The notes: generated from the letters alone by a model not told the origin. A DNA stretch of 64,000 nucleotides from Dipteronia dyeriana (GCA_032871835.1 CM065303.1:60488597-60552596); one strand, 5' to 3'; shown: positions 49,091-60,464, counted from the first letter of the stretch. Program-made: numbers and translations.

Positions 49091-49474
49091 ACGATGACAA
49101 GTTGACGACGACGTATGAGAGTGACTGAGACTCTGAGTCTTTGAGGGTCAACTATTGAAAGGGTTAGGCAGTTAGGGTGAGGGGCTGACCGGCTGAGAGG
49201 TTGAGGGCAATGAGCAAGTGATAAGGTTAGGGTTTGTGTTAAAAGAATGTTTATATAGTATGTTAAAATTTATTTTTAACCCCTATAATAATAATAATTA
49301 AAAATCTATCTATAAAACTATACGGGTCACCCGCGAACCGGTGAATCCAAACCCGACACGACCCGTATAATAAACGGGTTACACGGGTTGACCCGATTAC
49401 AACCCGAACCCGTTTAGAAGCCAACCTAACCCGTTTATTGACCTCGGGTCAATTTTGCCAGCTCTAGTTACCGG

Positions 49475-51354
49475 CTATACAACCCCATCACCAAGAAAGT
49501 GATCTTCAGTAGGGATGTCATTTTTGAAGAAAATGAATCCTAGAATTGGGATCAGAACAAAGCTTCCAGAAGTGCAGAGTTGATATCTGAAGAAGAGACA
49601 AGAGAAGTGGCTACAGAACCACAAACACCTAGAAATCAGCAGACTCCTCAACGTGGTTCCCCTTCACCACAAAGGTATGATTATCCATCACTGATTGAAC
49701 GTGATTTTTCAGATATGATGCCTAGAGGGACACGTAGCCTAGAAGAACATGTGGAATAAGACATTACTTTGTATTGTCTGTTGATGGTAAGTGATCCAGT
49801 TAGCTTTGAAGAGGCTAACCAAGAAGGAAAATGGAGAAGTGCAATAGATGAATAGATTCGATCCATTGAAAAGAACAAGACATGGGAGTTGACTAATCTC
49901 CCAAAAGGTCAAAAAACCATCGGATTAAAATGGGTCTACAAGACCAAAAAAAATGTGAAAGGAGAAGTCTAGAGATACAAGGCAAGACTTGTAGCAAAAG
50001 GCTACAAACAGAAAGAAAGAGTTGATTACGGAGAAGTCTTTGCCCCGGTTGCCAGACTAGAGACCATCAGATTGCTAATATCATTAGCAGCCCAGAAGAG
50101 TTAGAAAATTTATCAACTTGACGTAAAGTCAGCATTCCTGAATGACTTTCTTGAAGAAGAAATCTATGTGGAACAACCACCTGGATATGTGCAGAAAGGC
50201 ATTGAACATAAAGTTTGCAGACTGAACAAAGCTCTATATGGTTTGAAGCAAGCACCTCGTGCATGGAACATGAGGATTGATGATTACTTTCAAGAGAACG
50301 GATTCGAGAAATGTCCGTATGAGCATGCACTATATTTGAGGAAGGAAACTGATGGAAGCCTGTTATATGCATGCATATATGTTGATGACTTGATCTTTAC
50401 CGGTAACAATCCAGCCATGTTTGAAGATTTCAAATGGAGAATGGTAAAAGAATTTGAGATGACTGACATTGGTTTAATGTCTCATTTTCTTGGTATTGAA
50501 GTTGTGCAAAGCGAAAAAGGTATCTTCATCTCTCAGAGTATCTATGCAAAAGAAATTTTGATGAGATTTGGTATGGAAAAATGCAATCCTGTCACAACTC
50601 CAGTAGAAACAGGATTAGAGTTAAGAAAGAATGAAAGAGGAGATGTTGTTGATCCAACCTATTTCAAGAGCTTGGTTGGAAGCCTGAGATACTTGACGTG
50701 TACCAGGCCATATATACTTTATGGAGTTGGACTAGTCAGCAGATACATGGAGACTTCTGACCAGTCTCACCTAAATGCTGCAAAGAGGATACTTCGCTAC
50801 ATAAAAGGTACAATTGATGATGGTATATTTTATAGCAAATGTGAAGATTGCAGGTTGATTGGCTATTCAGACATTGATTGGGGAAGAGATCTAGATGAAC
50901 GTCAAAGCACGACAGACTTTACTTTTTTTATGGGAGATACAGCGTTCACATGGTCATCCAAAAAGCAAGCCATTGTGAACTGTCATCATGTGAACCTGAG
51001 TACGTTGTTGTCTGCTCAGCTGTTTATCATGGTATCTGGATCAGGAATGTGTTACAGTACTTGGCATTTCCACAAGATAATCCCACAGAGGTCTACATCG
51101 ACAATCGATCAGCGATTGCGCTAGCAAAGAATCCAATATTCCATGAAAGAAGCAAACATATTGATACGCGGTATCATTTCTTTAGAGAGCATGTGAAGAA
51201 TAAGGAGGTGAAACTAGTCTCTTGCAGGACATATGATCAAGTTGCTGATATTTTCACCAAGCCACTCAAACATGATGTGTTTTCAAGACTAAAGACAATA
51301 CTTGGTATGACAAAGCACGAAAAGTCAAGTTTAAGGGGGGATGTTGAAAAATAA
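49475..51354 (+). pseudogene. Copia reverse transcriptase-RNase H, broken
   Basis: Starts with the integrase tail (LYNPITKKVIFSRDVIFEE). RT has [48 protein letters not shown] and the catalytic YVDDLIFTG at about 50377-50405. RNase H has GYSDIDWGRDLD, FTWSSKKQ, VYIDNRSAIALAKNP and HIDTRYHFFREH. Stops sit at 49541-49543 and 50102-50104 (both where Trp is usual) and elsewhere, and a frameshift near 50985 splits RNase H. From 50168 a 318-codon frame is open. Confidence 0.93.
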
Positions 51355-51641
51355 ACTTTGACTTCCCACCGGCCATCACATGGCTCCAACCACCATCCAA
51401 AATTTTCAACAAAAACAAACCAACAACCATCAACCAGCTGTTTTGCATTTATTTTATTTGTTTTTAGCTCATCTTATTTTCCTATATAAAGGAATGAAGT
51501 CTGTGTTGTAAATGTGTGGATTGGTGTGAGAAATCAATAGAGATAAATATAAGAAAAGTTTCTCATTTCATTGTGTTTGTGCTCGGAATTCTCTCTCAGA
51601 GGTGCACCATAAGTGACCTCAACAATACCATTCCACCAACA
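51342..51641 (+). repeat. 3' LTR of plus-strand Copia element
   Basis: 300 bases, TGTTGAAA...CCAACA, preceded by the polypurine tract AAGTTTAAGGGGGGA. Followed by target duplication ATAAC. Confidence 0.95.
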
Positions 51642-51646
51642 ATAAC

Positions 51647-52372
51647 ATCCAACCAAGTAGTTGATTTCCTTCATTCCAACATATGACAAATCTCTACATT
51701 TATCAAAATAACAATCCCTTTAAAAATAGCTAAACGAAGGCCATGATATCTGACCACAATGACCTGAATATCAACTTAACTAACTTCTGAAGTTAGTTAA
51801 GCTGTTATTGAAAAGATTTTGTAATTGTAATGGTTTTAGTTAGTCAATGAAAGAGAAACAATTTCTCACATTTCTGTTATTGCTTTTCTCATAGAGCTTG
51901 AAATCTGATTCAAGCTTTTCTTCAAACAACTTTATATTTCTATCAAACACCTTTCCCAAGTTAGATTTTCATGGTATCATAGCGTCAATAGCGGCCAGTT
52001 CAAGCTCCACTATTCAGCACGCAGGTCGTGTATCTTCATCTCCACTTCCGGTGATCGATTTCGCAAAGTCGCTGAACTTTAACATGCCGGTTAAGCTGAA
52101 TATAGATAATTACATCTATCGGAAGGCTTTGATGTGGCTTGCTAAACGAGCTCTTGAGCTTGAGAAGTTCATTGATAGTTGAAAACTGTGTCCAAGCAAG
52201 TATGTAGAAGTTGCTAATCTGGTTAATTTAGAGAAGGAGATAATCTTAAATAGTGAGTTTTCTGCCTGGAGAATACTAGATCAGTATTTGTTGAGTTTGT
52301 TGCTTTCAACTGTTAGTGAAGGATTGATAGGTCAAGTGACGGATGTATGTCTTCTCTGTAAGTGTGGTGTAT
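51647..52372 (+). mobile_element. Resumed copy 2 flank, then Copia LTR end, primer site and gag fragment
   Basis: The first ~140 bases continue the 3' flank of SDE3-like copy 2 (match 36480-36640). Then an LTR end (...ATTTTCA), primer site TGGTATCATAGC (51972-51983) and gag codons MPVKLNIDNYIYRKAL, ALELEKFIDS, SAWRILDQYLLSLLLSTVS. A stop follows FIDS. Same element as 36720-37150 and 25410-25615. Confidence 0.75.
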
Positions 52373-53460
52373 GTTAGGTTTCAATCGATAAAACAAAAAA
52401 AAAAATTGTTTGTGTACAATAGCAGAAGTAGAATCAATTTGTTCATATGTACATGTATAGGGTTAGAATAATTGCCTGAAGAACGGACTCAGTCTTTTGA
52501 TCGGTTGCAATCTTCTCTACTGTCTTTAAACTTCAAACTATGTGTGGGCATAACCCTGTAGTGGATGAAATACAGTTCACAACCTGATCGACAGGCTCAT
52601 GATCAAATGAAGGATAAAAACACGCCTTGTATAAATTTGAACAACTTTAAAAGGCCCAAAGGGGCCAAATCAATTGAACCAGCAAGGGCCCAAAACTAGC
52701 CTGACCAGTCAATATATTTGACCAGACTAAACACATGGTCAAAAATACTTTAAATTACAATCATGTCAGACGTTGGGTGTTGCACAAATCCCAACGTCTG
52801 ATAAGACCCTTGTTATCAAATTCAAATGAATCAAAATAGTCAATTAAGTGCCCATGATCCACTCTTCCATAAAGAGCCTAAGTGATGAAAGCTCTAAGGT
52901 TTTCACTATAAATACCAGACCCCTTCTCAAATAAGGATGTCTGGATTGCTACAACTCATGCACGCGAAAGCTCTGAAGGCATAGCTTCGTAATTCTCTCT
53001 TAGCATTAATTGTTGCTATGCAAACTCACAAAGATCGATCTTGTCATTCCCGAAACTTGGTCGACCTAATCCAAGATCGACCCATATCAACTAATGGTAT
53101 CAGTTGGGATCAACCTAACAAAGTCTGTTATACACTGATCGATCCACATTGAACCCGATAACCTTTCCCCTAAAACGTCTACCAACCAGGCCGTACGATC
53201 CTTGGCGACGTTTCAATTACACCAACACTTAGCTCGATTCGACATATAGAGCTCCAAAGTTTGTCTTTCTTATTCTCTTGTTTGATTAATCGAATAAATA
53301 ATTGACTTGGGCATCAGAGAGTCCCCTCAATGGAACACCCCCTCATATGGTACGCCACCACTCTGTTCTCGTTTTGCAGGTTGTCAGTGTCCACCTTGAC
53401 ACTTCAAATCAATTGTAGATCCAATCGATTACTAACCTTAATTTCTTAGGCTGACTCCAA
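52373..53460 (+). mobile_element. LTR-retrotransposon remnant (LTR and leader)
   Basis: TGTTAGGTTTC at the left; a primer-site-like TGGTATCAG at about 53095. Then a leader with GACTTGGGCATCAGAG and GGAACACCCCCTC, wording typical of Gypsy-type LTR ends. It includes a 12-bp perfect inverted repeat (52766-52777 with 52790-52801). No coding frame. The family is uncertain. Confidence 0.4.
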
Positions 53461-53525
53461 TCTAATGGTTGATAGTTGTGAACCTTATATAAATAAAATC
53501 AGTTTGTCCTAAAGAGAAAAAAAAA

Positions 53526-53526
53526 C

Positions 53527-53560
<34 letters not shown>
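53526..53560. repeat. (AT)n(AG)n microsatellite
   Basis: Compound dinucleotide run, about 10 AT followed by 9 AG units. Confidence 0.95.
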
Positions 53561-53873
53561 TACATAAAGCCCTTGGGCTTCCGAGTTTCAAGTTAAAAAA
53601 CAAGTCCAAACCATCTCATAACCTACTAGTATTTTTAAATTAACTTTGAGTTATTCCACTAAAAACTCAAAAATGTACTTTAGTAACCTATCTTATTATG
53701 TAAAGCCCCTTTTAATTAAAACTAGAGTGACGATATTGGTACCCCTTAAAAATAGGTTATACATCCTTTTTGTATGTACACTCCTAAAATATTTTTAAAA
53801 TCTTTGGTACATAAATAAACCCTATTTAATATCAAAAATACCCTTTATTTAATTTTATTATATTGTATTTTTG
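53561..53873. other. Spacer, nothing recognised
   Basis: AT-rich sequence without a gene, repeat or RNA that I can support. Confidence 0.5.
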
Positions 53874-54270
53874 TAAAGCTGTCAATTAAAGGGGCATGCC
53901 TAGGCTAGCACAACACAAGGGCACATGCCGTATGGGGCCAAGGGTATCGGCCCACCGTGCTGGCACAACACGGCACGCCAAGCCCCTATGCCATGGCAAA
54001 CAGTTGTCATTGCCGGCAGGCACGCCGTGCCGACCGTTGGCCTATTAGAATTTGTTTTTTCCAATTCTAACCGTTGGAAATTGGAATCCTTTTTTTTTAA
54101 CTCGACTATTGGCTTCAGCCACCAAAGATTGGATGCTCAAATTAAAAAAAAAAAATACAAAACCCACCTCTCATCTCTTATATTTTATATTTTTACCCAC
54201 ATCTCAAATTTTCTTATAAATACTCTCACCCATTCCAATTTTCATACATTTTCTCTCCATTAATCATTTA

Positions 54271-54664
54271 GGCTCTGTTTGGAAGAGCTTTTCAAGTAGT
54301 TCTTTTAGGAATATATCTTTTAAAGCAGACCTTCTACAAGTAGAGCTTTTAATGGGAATATGTTAGTCGTTTAGTTGTCAATTAGAAAAAAACTTTTTAA
54401 AATGGTAGGATTACCAAAATATTCAAAAACTATTTTAATTGGTAAGGCTATATTAGACATTTTAGTGTTATTAAAAAGGCTAAAAAGATACACTTGGAAA
54501 AGCCTATAAATTGAGTTTCTTCAAGTAGACATAAAACAACTTTTTTAATCATCTAAAAGCTCTACCGAGCGATAATCAAACGACAAAAAAAATAATTTGA
54601 AATGGGTCTTATTTAATTAAAAAAAAACTCTTTTAGCCAGTAGAAAAGCTCTTCCAAACGGCAC
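54271..54664. mobile_element. Tourist-like (PIF/Harbinger) MITE inside the hAT leader
   Basis: The left end GGCTCTGTTTGGAAGAGCTT is matched by the inverse of the right end, GTGCCGTTTGGAAGAGCTT, flanked by TTA at 54268-54270 and 54665-54667. TTA/TAA duplication plus the GGC..TGTTTGG start is the PIF/Harbinger signature. 394 bp, non-coding. It splits the CT-rich leader of the hAT remnant. Confidence 0.75.
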
Positions 54665-54707
54665 TTACTCTCCCTCTAATCTCTATTCTCTAAACCATTT
54701 CTCTCTC

Positions 54708-54723
54708 TATATATATATATATA

Positions 54724-54755
<32 letters not shown>
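54708..54755. repeat. (TA)n microsatellite
   Basis: About 23 TA units with one interruption (ATCT). Confidence 0.95.
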
Positions 54756-54757
<2 letters not shown>

Positions 54758-55411
54758 CTACACTACTAACTACTTACTCTAATAGTCTAATACTATCACA
54801 CTCTCTAATCTCTATTTATTATTCTCTAACTATTATTCTCTAATCTCTTCACCAATGCACCAAGACACAAAACTACAAAGGTAATTTTTTTTCTTTAAAT
54901 TTTATGCTTATTTTTAAATTTTATATTTATACTTAATATATTTATGCTTAGTTTTTAATTTTAAATTTTAATATAAATTTTTCTTCCCAATTTATAAATT
55001 TATATCTTTCTGCTCAATTTTTAAATTTACATTTGTATGCTTCATAAATAAAAAAATTATGTATTTTATTTTATTTTATAAATTTATGCTCAAAATTCAA
55101 AAATAAAAATGGTAAATTTTTATATTTATAGTTAATTTCAATTACACCCCTGTTATTTAATATTTAACATTTATGCTTAGTTATTAATTTTAATATTTAT
55201 TCTTAGGTTTTATTTTTTATATTTTTATATTTTTTGTTTTGTATATTTATAATTTTATGTTTATTTACTAATTTTACTTTTTATTCTTAGGTTTTACTTT
55301 ATATTTAATAGTTATGGATCTATGCTTAGTACATTTATGATTTTACGCTTGGTTTTTAATGTTATATTTATTCTTAGGTTTTACTTTATATTTAATGTTT
55401 AATGCTTAGTA

Positions 55412-56030
55412 CAACAAAACCCCTGTAAATTAATCTTTTATAAATTAATATCCTCTCTAAATTAATAAAAAAATCCCGGTCCCGACTTAGACCAGTGTAA
55501 AAAATTAATAAACATTTCTATTGTAATAATTAATAGTTTCTTTTTGAAACCCAATGTAAAATTTCGGTCCCAATTGCTTATAAATTAATAACTCCATAAA
55601 ATTACTAAATATATTACATAATATTTAAGAACTAAAAAGTACTTCAGGGTGTTAGTTTGCACAAGGCCACCATGTTTGATATTTTTTACTTCATCTTTCA
55701 TCTTTTGAATTATCCTCAAAAAGTTATTGTGATCACCTTCTTGTTTTAGCCAAAAGGTTTCAACTAAATTTAGCATTTCAATAGCCTTACTTATAGAGAT
55801 TTTAGGTAACTCATGACTATCGTCGTCGTCGTCATCTATTTCAACCACACCATCATTATTCTACTTTGTGATATCATTGATGATATCCTCTTCAGTTGGA
55901 GGGTAACACACTTCTTCTTCCGTCGGATGGTTAAGTAATGATTAAAATTCATAGGATTGCTATAGTGGAACATCAAATATCCATGTTGCAACAACCATAC
56001 GAATGGCTTATAAAATATCAATCTTTTCAG
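55412..56030 (-). mobile_element. pogo/Lemi1-like DNA transposon remnant with transposase C-terminus
   Basis: Starts CAACAAAACCCCTGTAAATT after a TA, close to the Emigrant/Lemi1 end CAGTAAAACCTCTATAAATT as I recall it. On the minus strand, 56020-55600, the tail of a pogo-type transposase reads in pieces: HPTEEEVCYPPTEEDIIND, a stop, NNDGVVEIDDDDDD, then HELPKISISKAIEMLNLVET and EGDHNNFLRIIQKMKDEV. The CENP-B-like DNA-binding and DDD catalytic parts are missing. The right end was lost to the Copia fragment that follows. Confidence 0.7.
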
Positions 56031-56034
56031 GATC

Positions 56035-58798
56035 AGGTGTGTTGGATTTCAAACGTCAGATCAACTTGGCAAATTTGATACCAAGAGTGATGATGATATT
56101 TTTCTTGGATATACACTCAATAGTAAGGCCATTAGAGTTTTCAATTTAAAAACTCAAAGTGTCATGGAATCATCAAATGTTGACATTGATGATTGTAAGC
56201 CCAAAAATGAAAATCATGAGGAGGATGTTTGTGAGAATGATGACCTTCCTTTGAAGGAGTGTGGTGATACTCCAAGTGTTGTGAAGTCAAATCATAATGA
56301 AGAGGATGATCAACATCTTGATAGAGATCCACCTTTGGAATCTGATGAACCCGCTTCATGGGTTAGGAAACTTCATGATAAAAATGATATTATTGGAGAT
56401 GTTAATGAAGGTGTTAGGACTAGACATCAAATAGCTAATCAAATTAGCTATACTTGTTACACCTCTCAAATAGAACTCAAGAAGGTCGATGATGCCTTGA
56501 ATGATGAGTTTTAGGTTCTTGTCATGCAAGAAGAGCTAAACCAATTTGAAAGAGATGAGGTTTTTACTCTAGTTCCTAGACCTAAGAATACCAATGTGAT
56601 AGGCACCAAATGGGTGTTTATGAACAAATCGGATGAAAATGGCAACATTGTAAGCAACAAAACTAGGCGTGTGGCACAAAGATACTCTCAAATTAAGGGT
56701 ATTAACTTTGTGGAGACTTTTTCTCTCGTTGCCCATATTGAGTCTATAAGGCTTTTCTTGTCCATTTCTTATATGTACAAGTTCAAATTACACCAAACGG
56801 ATGTTAATGGCGCCTTCATCAATGGCTTCTTGTATAAGAAAGTGTTTGTTGAGCAACTCAAGGGGTTTGTGGATTCACACCAACCCAATCATGTCTATCG
56901 CCTCAAAAAGACACTTTATGGGTTAAAACAAGCACCGAAGACTTAGTATGTGCGCCTCACTCTCTATCTTGTTAATAATGGCTACTCAAGAGGTAGTGTT
57001 GACAAGACCTTATTCATCAAAGAAAACAAAGATGAGTTTTTCATAGCTCAAATTTATGTTTATGACATTGTGTTTGGATCCACCAACATGTCAAAAGTGT
57101 AACAATTTGTTGATGTTATGTCTCATAAATTTGAGATGAGCATGGTTGGTGAACTAAATTACTTTCTAGGTTTGCAAATTAAGCAAATGCATGATGAGAT
57201 CTTCATATCTCAAGTTAAGAGGTCGTTTGTTTTTTTGTCTGAAGACTGAACAACCATGAATTTTTCTGAATATTGAATAGAGACTGAAATTTGAACCTGA
57301 ATGATATAATTGTTTTTTTTTTCACATCTGAATGTACTTTCAACAAGTTTATTTTTTTAAAATAAAATTGTCTAAACATAAGTAATTTTACATTAATACC
57401 CATACTAATTAAAAAAAAGTAATTTAACATGCACCATTCCTTATAAGATTATGTTTTTTTTTACTAAGTTCAATTAAATAAAATAAAAAAATTCATCTAA
57501 AAAATATAATTTTGCATGCAAACAAAGTTCAAGTTCAATTTTATATGTTGTCCACGTTTTAGGTGTATATAATTCATGAAACCATTTTTTTTTGTTTCCT
57601 GGATCATATGCACCGGAAACCAAATAAAAAAAAGTTCTTGCATTTTTTATATACAATTATTTTATAACATTTTCAAGCAACGAAATATACTCAGTATGAT
57701 AGACAAATTTATTGAACACTATACGAATAGTTAGATTAAAAAAATGAAGAGTTCTTACCTGGATTTGGTATGAGAGAACTTCAAGTGTTTAATCCTTGAA
57801 AATTTCGGTATGAGAAATAATTAGGGTTTTTTTTTTCTTTTCTAAAACTTGTTTAAAATAAAAAATATGTTAAAAGAAAAAAATTATATGCCATATAAGA
57901 TAAATTTAGAAATATATCTTCTTTGGGAGGATAGACTTTGAAGAGAAAATTTTAATTGTAATCCAATGATTTGGAAGTTAAAATTCAGTATTTCTTACTT
58001 TTTATTTTAAGTTGTTGTTTGATATTTTTAAGTTGTTTGAACACTTAAAAAAATAAACTAAACAACTTAATGAGTTCAATTTAGACCCATTAAGTTTTAA
58101 ATGAAAAAAATAAACGATCCCTAAGTATGCTAAGAACCTTGTGAAGAAGTTTGGCCTTGATAATGCCAAATATTGTGACATACCCATGAGTACCACTCTG
58201 AAGCTAAGCAAATACACTAGTGGTAAGAGTGTTGATTAAAGCTTGTATCAAGGAATGATAGGTAGCTTGACCACAAGTAGACCCAATATTTCATTTAGTA
58301 TGGGTGTTTGTGCTAGGTACCAAGCTAATCCCAAAGAATCTCACCTAGTTGTGGTGAAGAGGATCATTCAGTTTGTGAATGGTACATCAAATAATAGGAT
58401 TTGGTACTCATTTGACACTAATCCAAGTCTTGTTGGATTTAGTGATGTCGATTGTGCGAGAAATTGTAATGATAGAAAGAGTACATCAGATGGTTGCTTC
58501 TTCCTAAGAAATAATTTGGTGTCTTGGTTTTGTAAAAAGCAAAATTCAATTTCTCTATCCATGGCCGGCGGAATACGTAGCAACTGGTAGTGCTTGTACT
58601 CAATTGTTATGGATGAAACAAATTCTAGCCGATTATAGCTTAATGTAAGGTACTCTCACCTTGTTTTGTGACAATATGAGTGTCATTAACATCTATGTGG
58701 AAACTAATGACCAACTAGCGGACTTGTTTACAAAGCCGTTAGACACTCTTAGATTTGGTAACCTTAGTAAATCTATTGGGATTTTTCGTTCGGCTTGA
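56035..58798 (+). pseudogene. Sirevirus-like Copia pol fragment, interrupted
   Basis: Begins in the integrase tail (KSDDDIFLGYTLNSKAI), then an acidic spacer. RT follows with NVIGTKWVFMNKSDENGNIV, HQTDVNGAFINGFLYKKV, LYGLKQAP and YVYDIVFGST, where the usual YVDD box has become YVYD. The RT end (AKNLVKKFGLDNAKYCDIPM) resumes after the insertion at 57219-58121. RNase H has FSDVDCARNCNDRKSTSDGC and FCDNMSVINI, then an internal deletion, ending NDQLADLFTKPLDTLRFG. Several stops are present (56511-56513, 56944-56946, 57100-57102). Dead. Confidence 0.85.
57219..58121. mobile_element. 903-bp PIF/Harbinger-like element inside the Copia RT
   Basis: Ends GAGGTCGTTTGTTTTTTT and the inverse of the right end GGGATCGTTTATTTTTTT agree at most positions. 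The flanks carry TAA (57216-57218 and 58122-58124). Removing the element and one TAA leaves RT codons continuous across the junction, so the borders are firm. No transposase; AT-rich interior. Confidence 0.85.
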
Positions 58799-59745
58799 AA
58801 TGGTATATCTTGACCCCATATGGGGAGCTCAAGCAAAAAGAGTAATTGGCATAAAATTGTATTGTGCTACATTGATAAACTTTATACTTCCTTATTAATT
58901 AATTGAGATGATTGGTTGTACATGAGCTCATATGTTATTTTCTTAATAAGTGCGCACATTGCGTTTCTTACAATCCATGACATATTTATGTCTAAACAAG
59001 CATTTTTGGATTAGGGAATTTACTTTGGAAGTACATTTTGAATGACTTATAATTGATCTCCATAACATGATAGTTTTATTAATGACATGCTTTAAATTGA
59101 TATGCATGAAGAACTTTTTGATTTCTCAATTTTGAATACAAAAATATGTGTGAAAAGCAATGGTGAGACTTCAACCAATAAGGATATTGTATCCATTTTA
59201 AGGATTTTAAAATCCAAAGTCTATCTCTCTTTATTAGTTGACAAAGGCTACTATCATACGGGTATTTTACCCAAAAAAATCGAAAAGGGTACAAAAGTCG
59301 CTCATGCTTGTTTTGTTTATAAAGTTTGATATAGTTGCTCTTTAAATTGAATCTCTTGACTATCTATATCTTGTTAATTCCATGCCAAATGGTGAAATTG
59401 GTTTGAATTCTTTTGAAAACCCTTGTTGTTTGTTTTGCCAAATATCATTTTTTTTTTCTTGAATATAACATGCCTTGCATGCAAAGTATCTTGTCACACA
59501 TTTTCATAAAATAAAGCCCCTTAAATCTCTCTTACTTAATTGAGTTTCATATATTTGCTTATATGATTATGCATATGTGTTTGTGCTACAAATTCATTAT
59601 GGCAATGCTTACCTATTAGGGGAGACTCCTTTTGCCTATATCCTGACAAAAAGGGGGAGAAGGTTGTGATAAACAGTGGCTACATTACTATCATATTTAG
59701 GGAGAGATTTGTTTATTCTTTGGGGGAGTTGGTGTAACCATTTAT
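58799..59745 (+). mobile_element. 3' region of the Sirevirus-like Copia element
   Basis: After the end of pol there is about 0.95 kb without a clear gene; a 75-codon frame at 59102-59329 has no recognised domain. It contains the purine-rich motif CAAAAAGGGGGAGAAGGTTG (about 59647) and TTTGGGGGAGTTGG (59718), as found before the 3' LTR of Sireviruses. No full LTR pair was identified. Confidence 0.5.
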
Positions 59746-60415
59746 GGGGAGCATGTTGCATTGCATGATTACATTATTTGACTGTATTGGTTTAATTTGC
59801 TAAGGCTTTTGCAAATATTTTTATCGTAAACACCTCACACACACTTGTTCTTGGAATGTATTTTCTTGTTGATTGTGTGTAGGTTGGAATTTTTTACAAT
59901 CTTTGGATCGACTTGAAGATACTCAAGACTTAGACTATAGACCTTATTGTATTGTAGAAAATCTTGTTAATAAACCCTTTTTTTTTAGTGGTGGTTTTAT
60001 CACGAAATAGCTAAATGGGGAGATTAGAAGTGTCTCATTTTATGATTGATTTATTTCGTTGGTAAAATCGCAATTGGGTTCCAATTTGTAAAAGGTAGCC
60101 TAAGATTCGAAGAACACCCATCATCAATGTCATTGGACATCAAGTACTTCAAGGAAGGTAGTTTACTTGACTCTACTCATAAATGAAGAGATTTAGTTAC
60201 GCACATTCACTTGCATGCATTATTACTTATTATGTATTGAATTCCATTTGATTACAAGCTCTTTGTATGCCCTTGTCTTGGTACATTTATGTCATTCATC
60301 ATATTCTACATTTAGACAACATTCATATAGCCTAATGTGTTTTAAATACCTCGAAAAGAGATTTTTTCTCTTAACCGCGGTACAGATCTTTGTCCATACA
60401 TATGTCTAAACCGCG

Positions 60416-60418
<3 letters not shown>
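59746..60418. other. Unassigned sequence, possibly LTR remnant
   Basis: Follows the purine-rich motifs, so it may be a decayed 3' LTR of the Copia element, but no second copy lies in the window for comparison. Two ACCGCGGT words (about 60375 and 60410) precede the TA repeat. No gene seen. Confidence 0.35.

Positions 60419-60462
<44 letters not shown>
60419..60462. repeat. (TA)n microsatellite
   Basis: 22 uninterrupted TA units, directly next to an SDE3-like intron fragment. Confidence 0.97.
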
Positions 60463-60463
<1 letters not shown>

Positions 60464-60464
60464 C

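Larger units (their letters stand above)
47234..49466. mobile_element. hAT element nested in the Copia integrase region
   Basis: 12-bp terminal inverted repeats TAGGGCTGGCAA (47234-47245) and TTGCCAGCTCTA (49455-49466, one mismatch) with an exact 8-bp target duplication GTTACCGG at 47226-47233 and 49467-49474. Both ends are dense in CGGGTT/AACCCG words (47250-47470, 49320-49450), typical hAT subterminal binding-site clusters. Minus-strand codons from 47840 read MDSSSNNDVIPSLGEEEEG, which looks like the acidic start of a plant hAT transposase, but no catalytic or dimerisation region follows. A deletion derivative, unable to move by itself. Confidence 0.93.
44041..51641 (+). mobile_element. Ty1/Copia retrotransposon with a nested hAT element
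   Basis: Target duplication ATAAC at 44036-44040 and 51642-51646, ~300-bp LTRs, primer site, gag, zinc knuckle, protease, integrase, reverse transcriptase, RNase H, polypurine tract (51327-51341), 3' LTR. Taking out the 2233-bp hAT element and one 8-bp duplication leaves about 5.4 kb, a normal Copia size. Several stop codons and frameshifts inactivate it. The unfilled site is preserved after copy 1 at 36475-36479. Confidence 0.95.
53874..55411 (+). mobile_element. 5' end of a hAT element (remnant)
   Basis: Begins TAAAGCTGTCAAT, similar to the hAT end TAGGGCTGGCAAT seen at 47234. Then come subterminal GC-rich words GGCACGCCGTGCC/ACACGGCACGCC (53885-54040) and ACCGTTGG blocks. After that is a CT-rich leader with CTCTAATCTCT repeats up to CACCAATGCACCAAGACACA (about 54850-54870) and a GT donor, resembling the start of a transposase transcript. 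AT-rich filler follows to the next element. No transposase domain remains. Confidence 0.5.

Noticed and set aside
48612..49151. 179-codon minus-strand frame rich in Ser and Val
   Set aside because: Produced by the GAC/CGA triplet array inside the hAT element; no domain.
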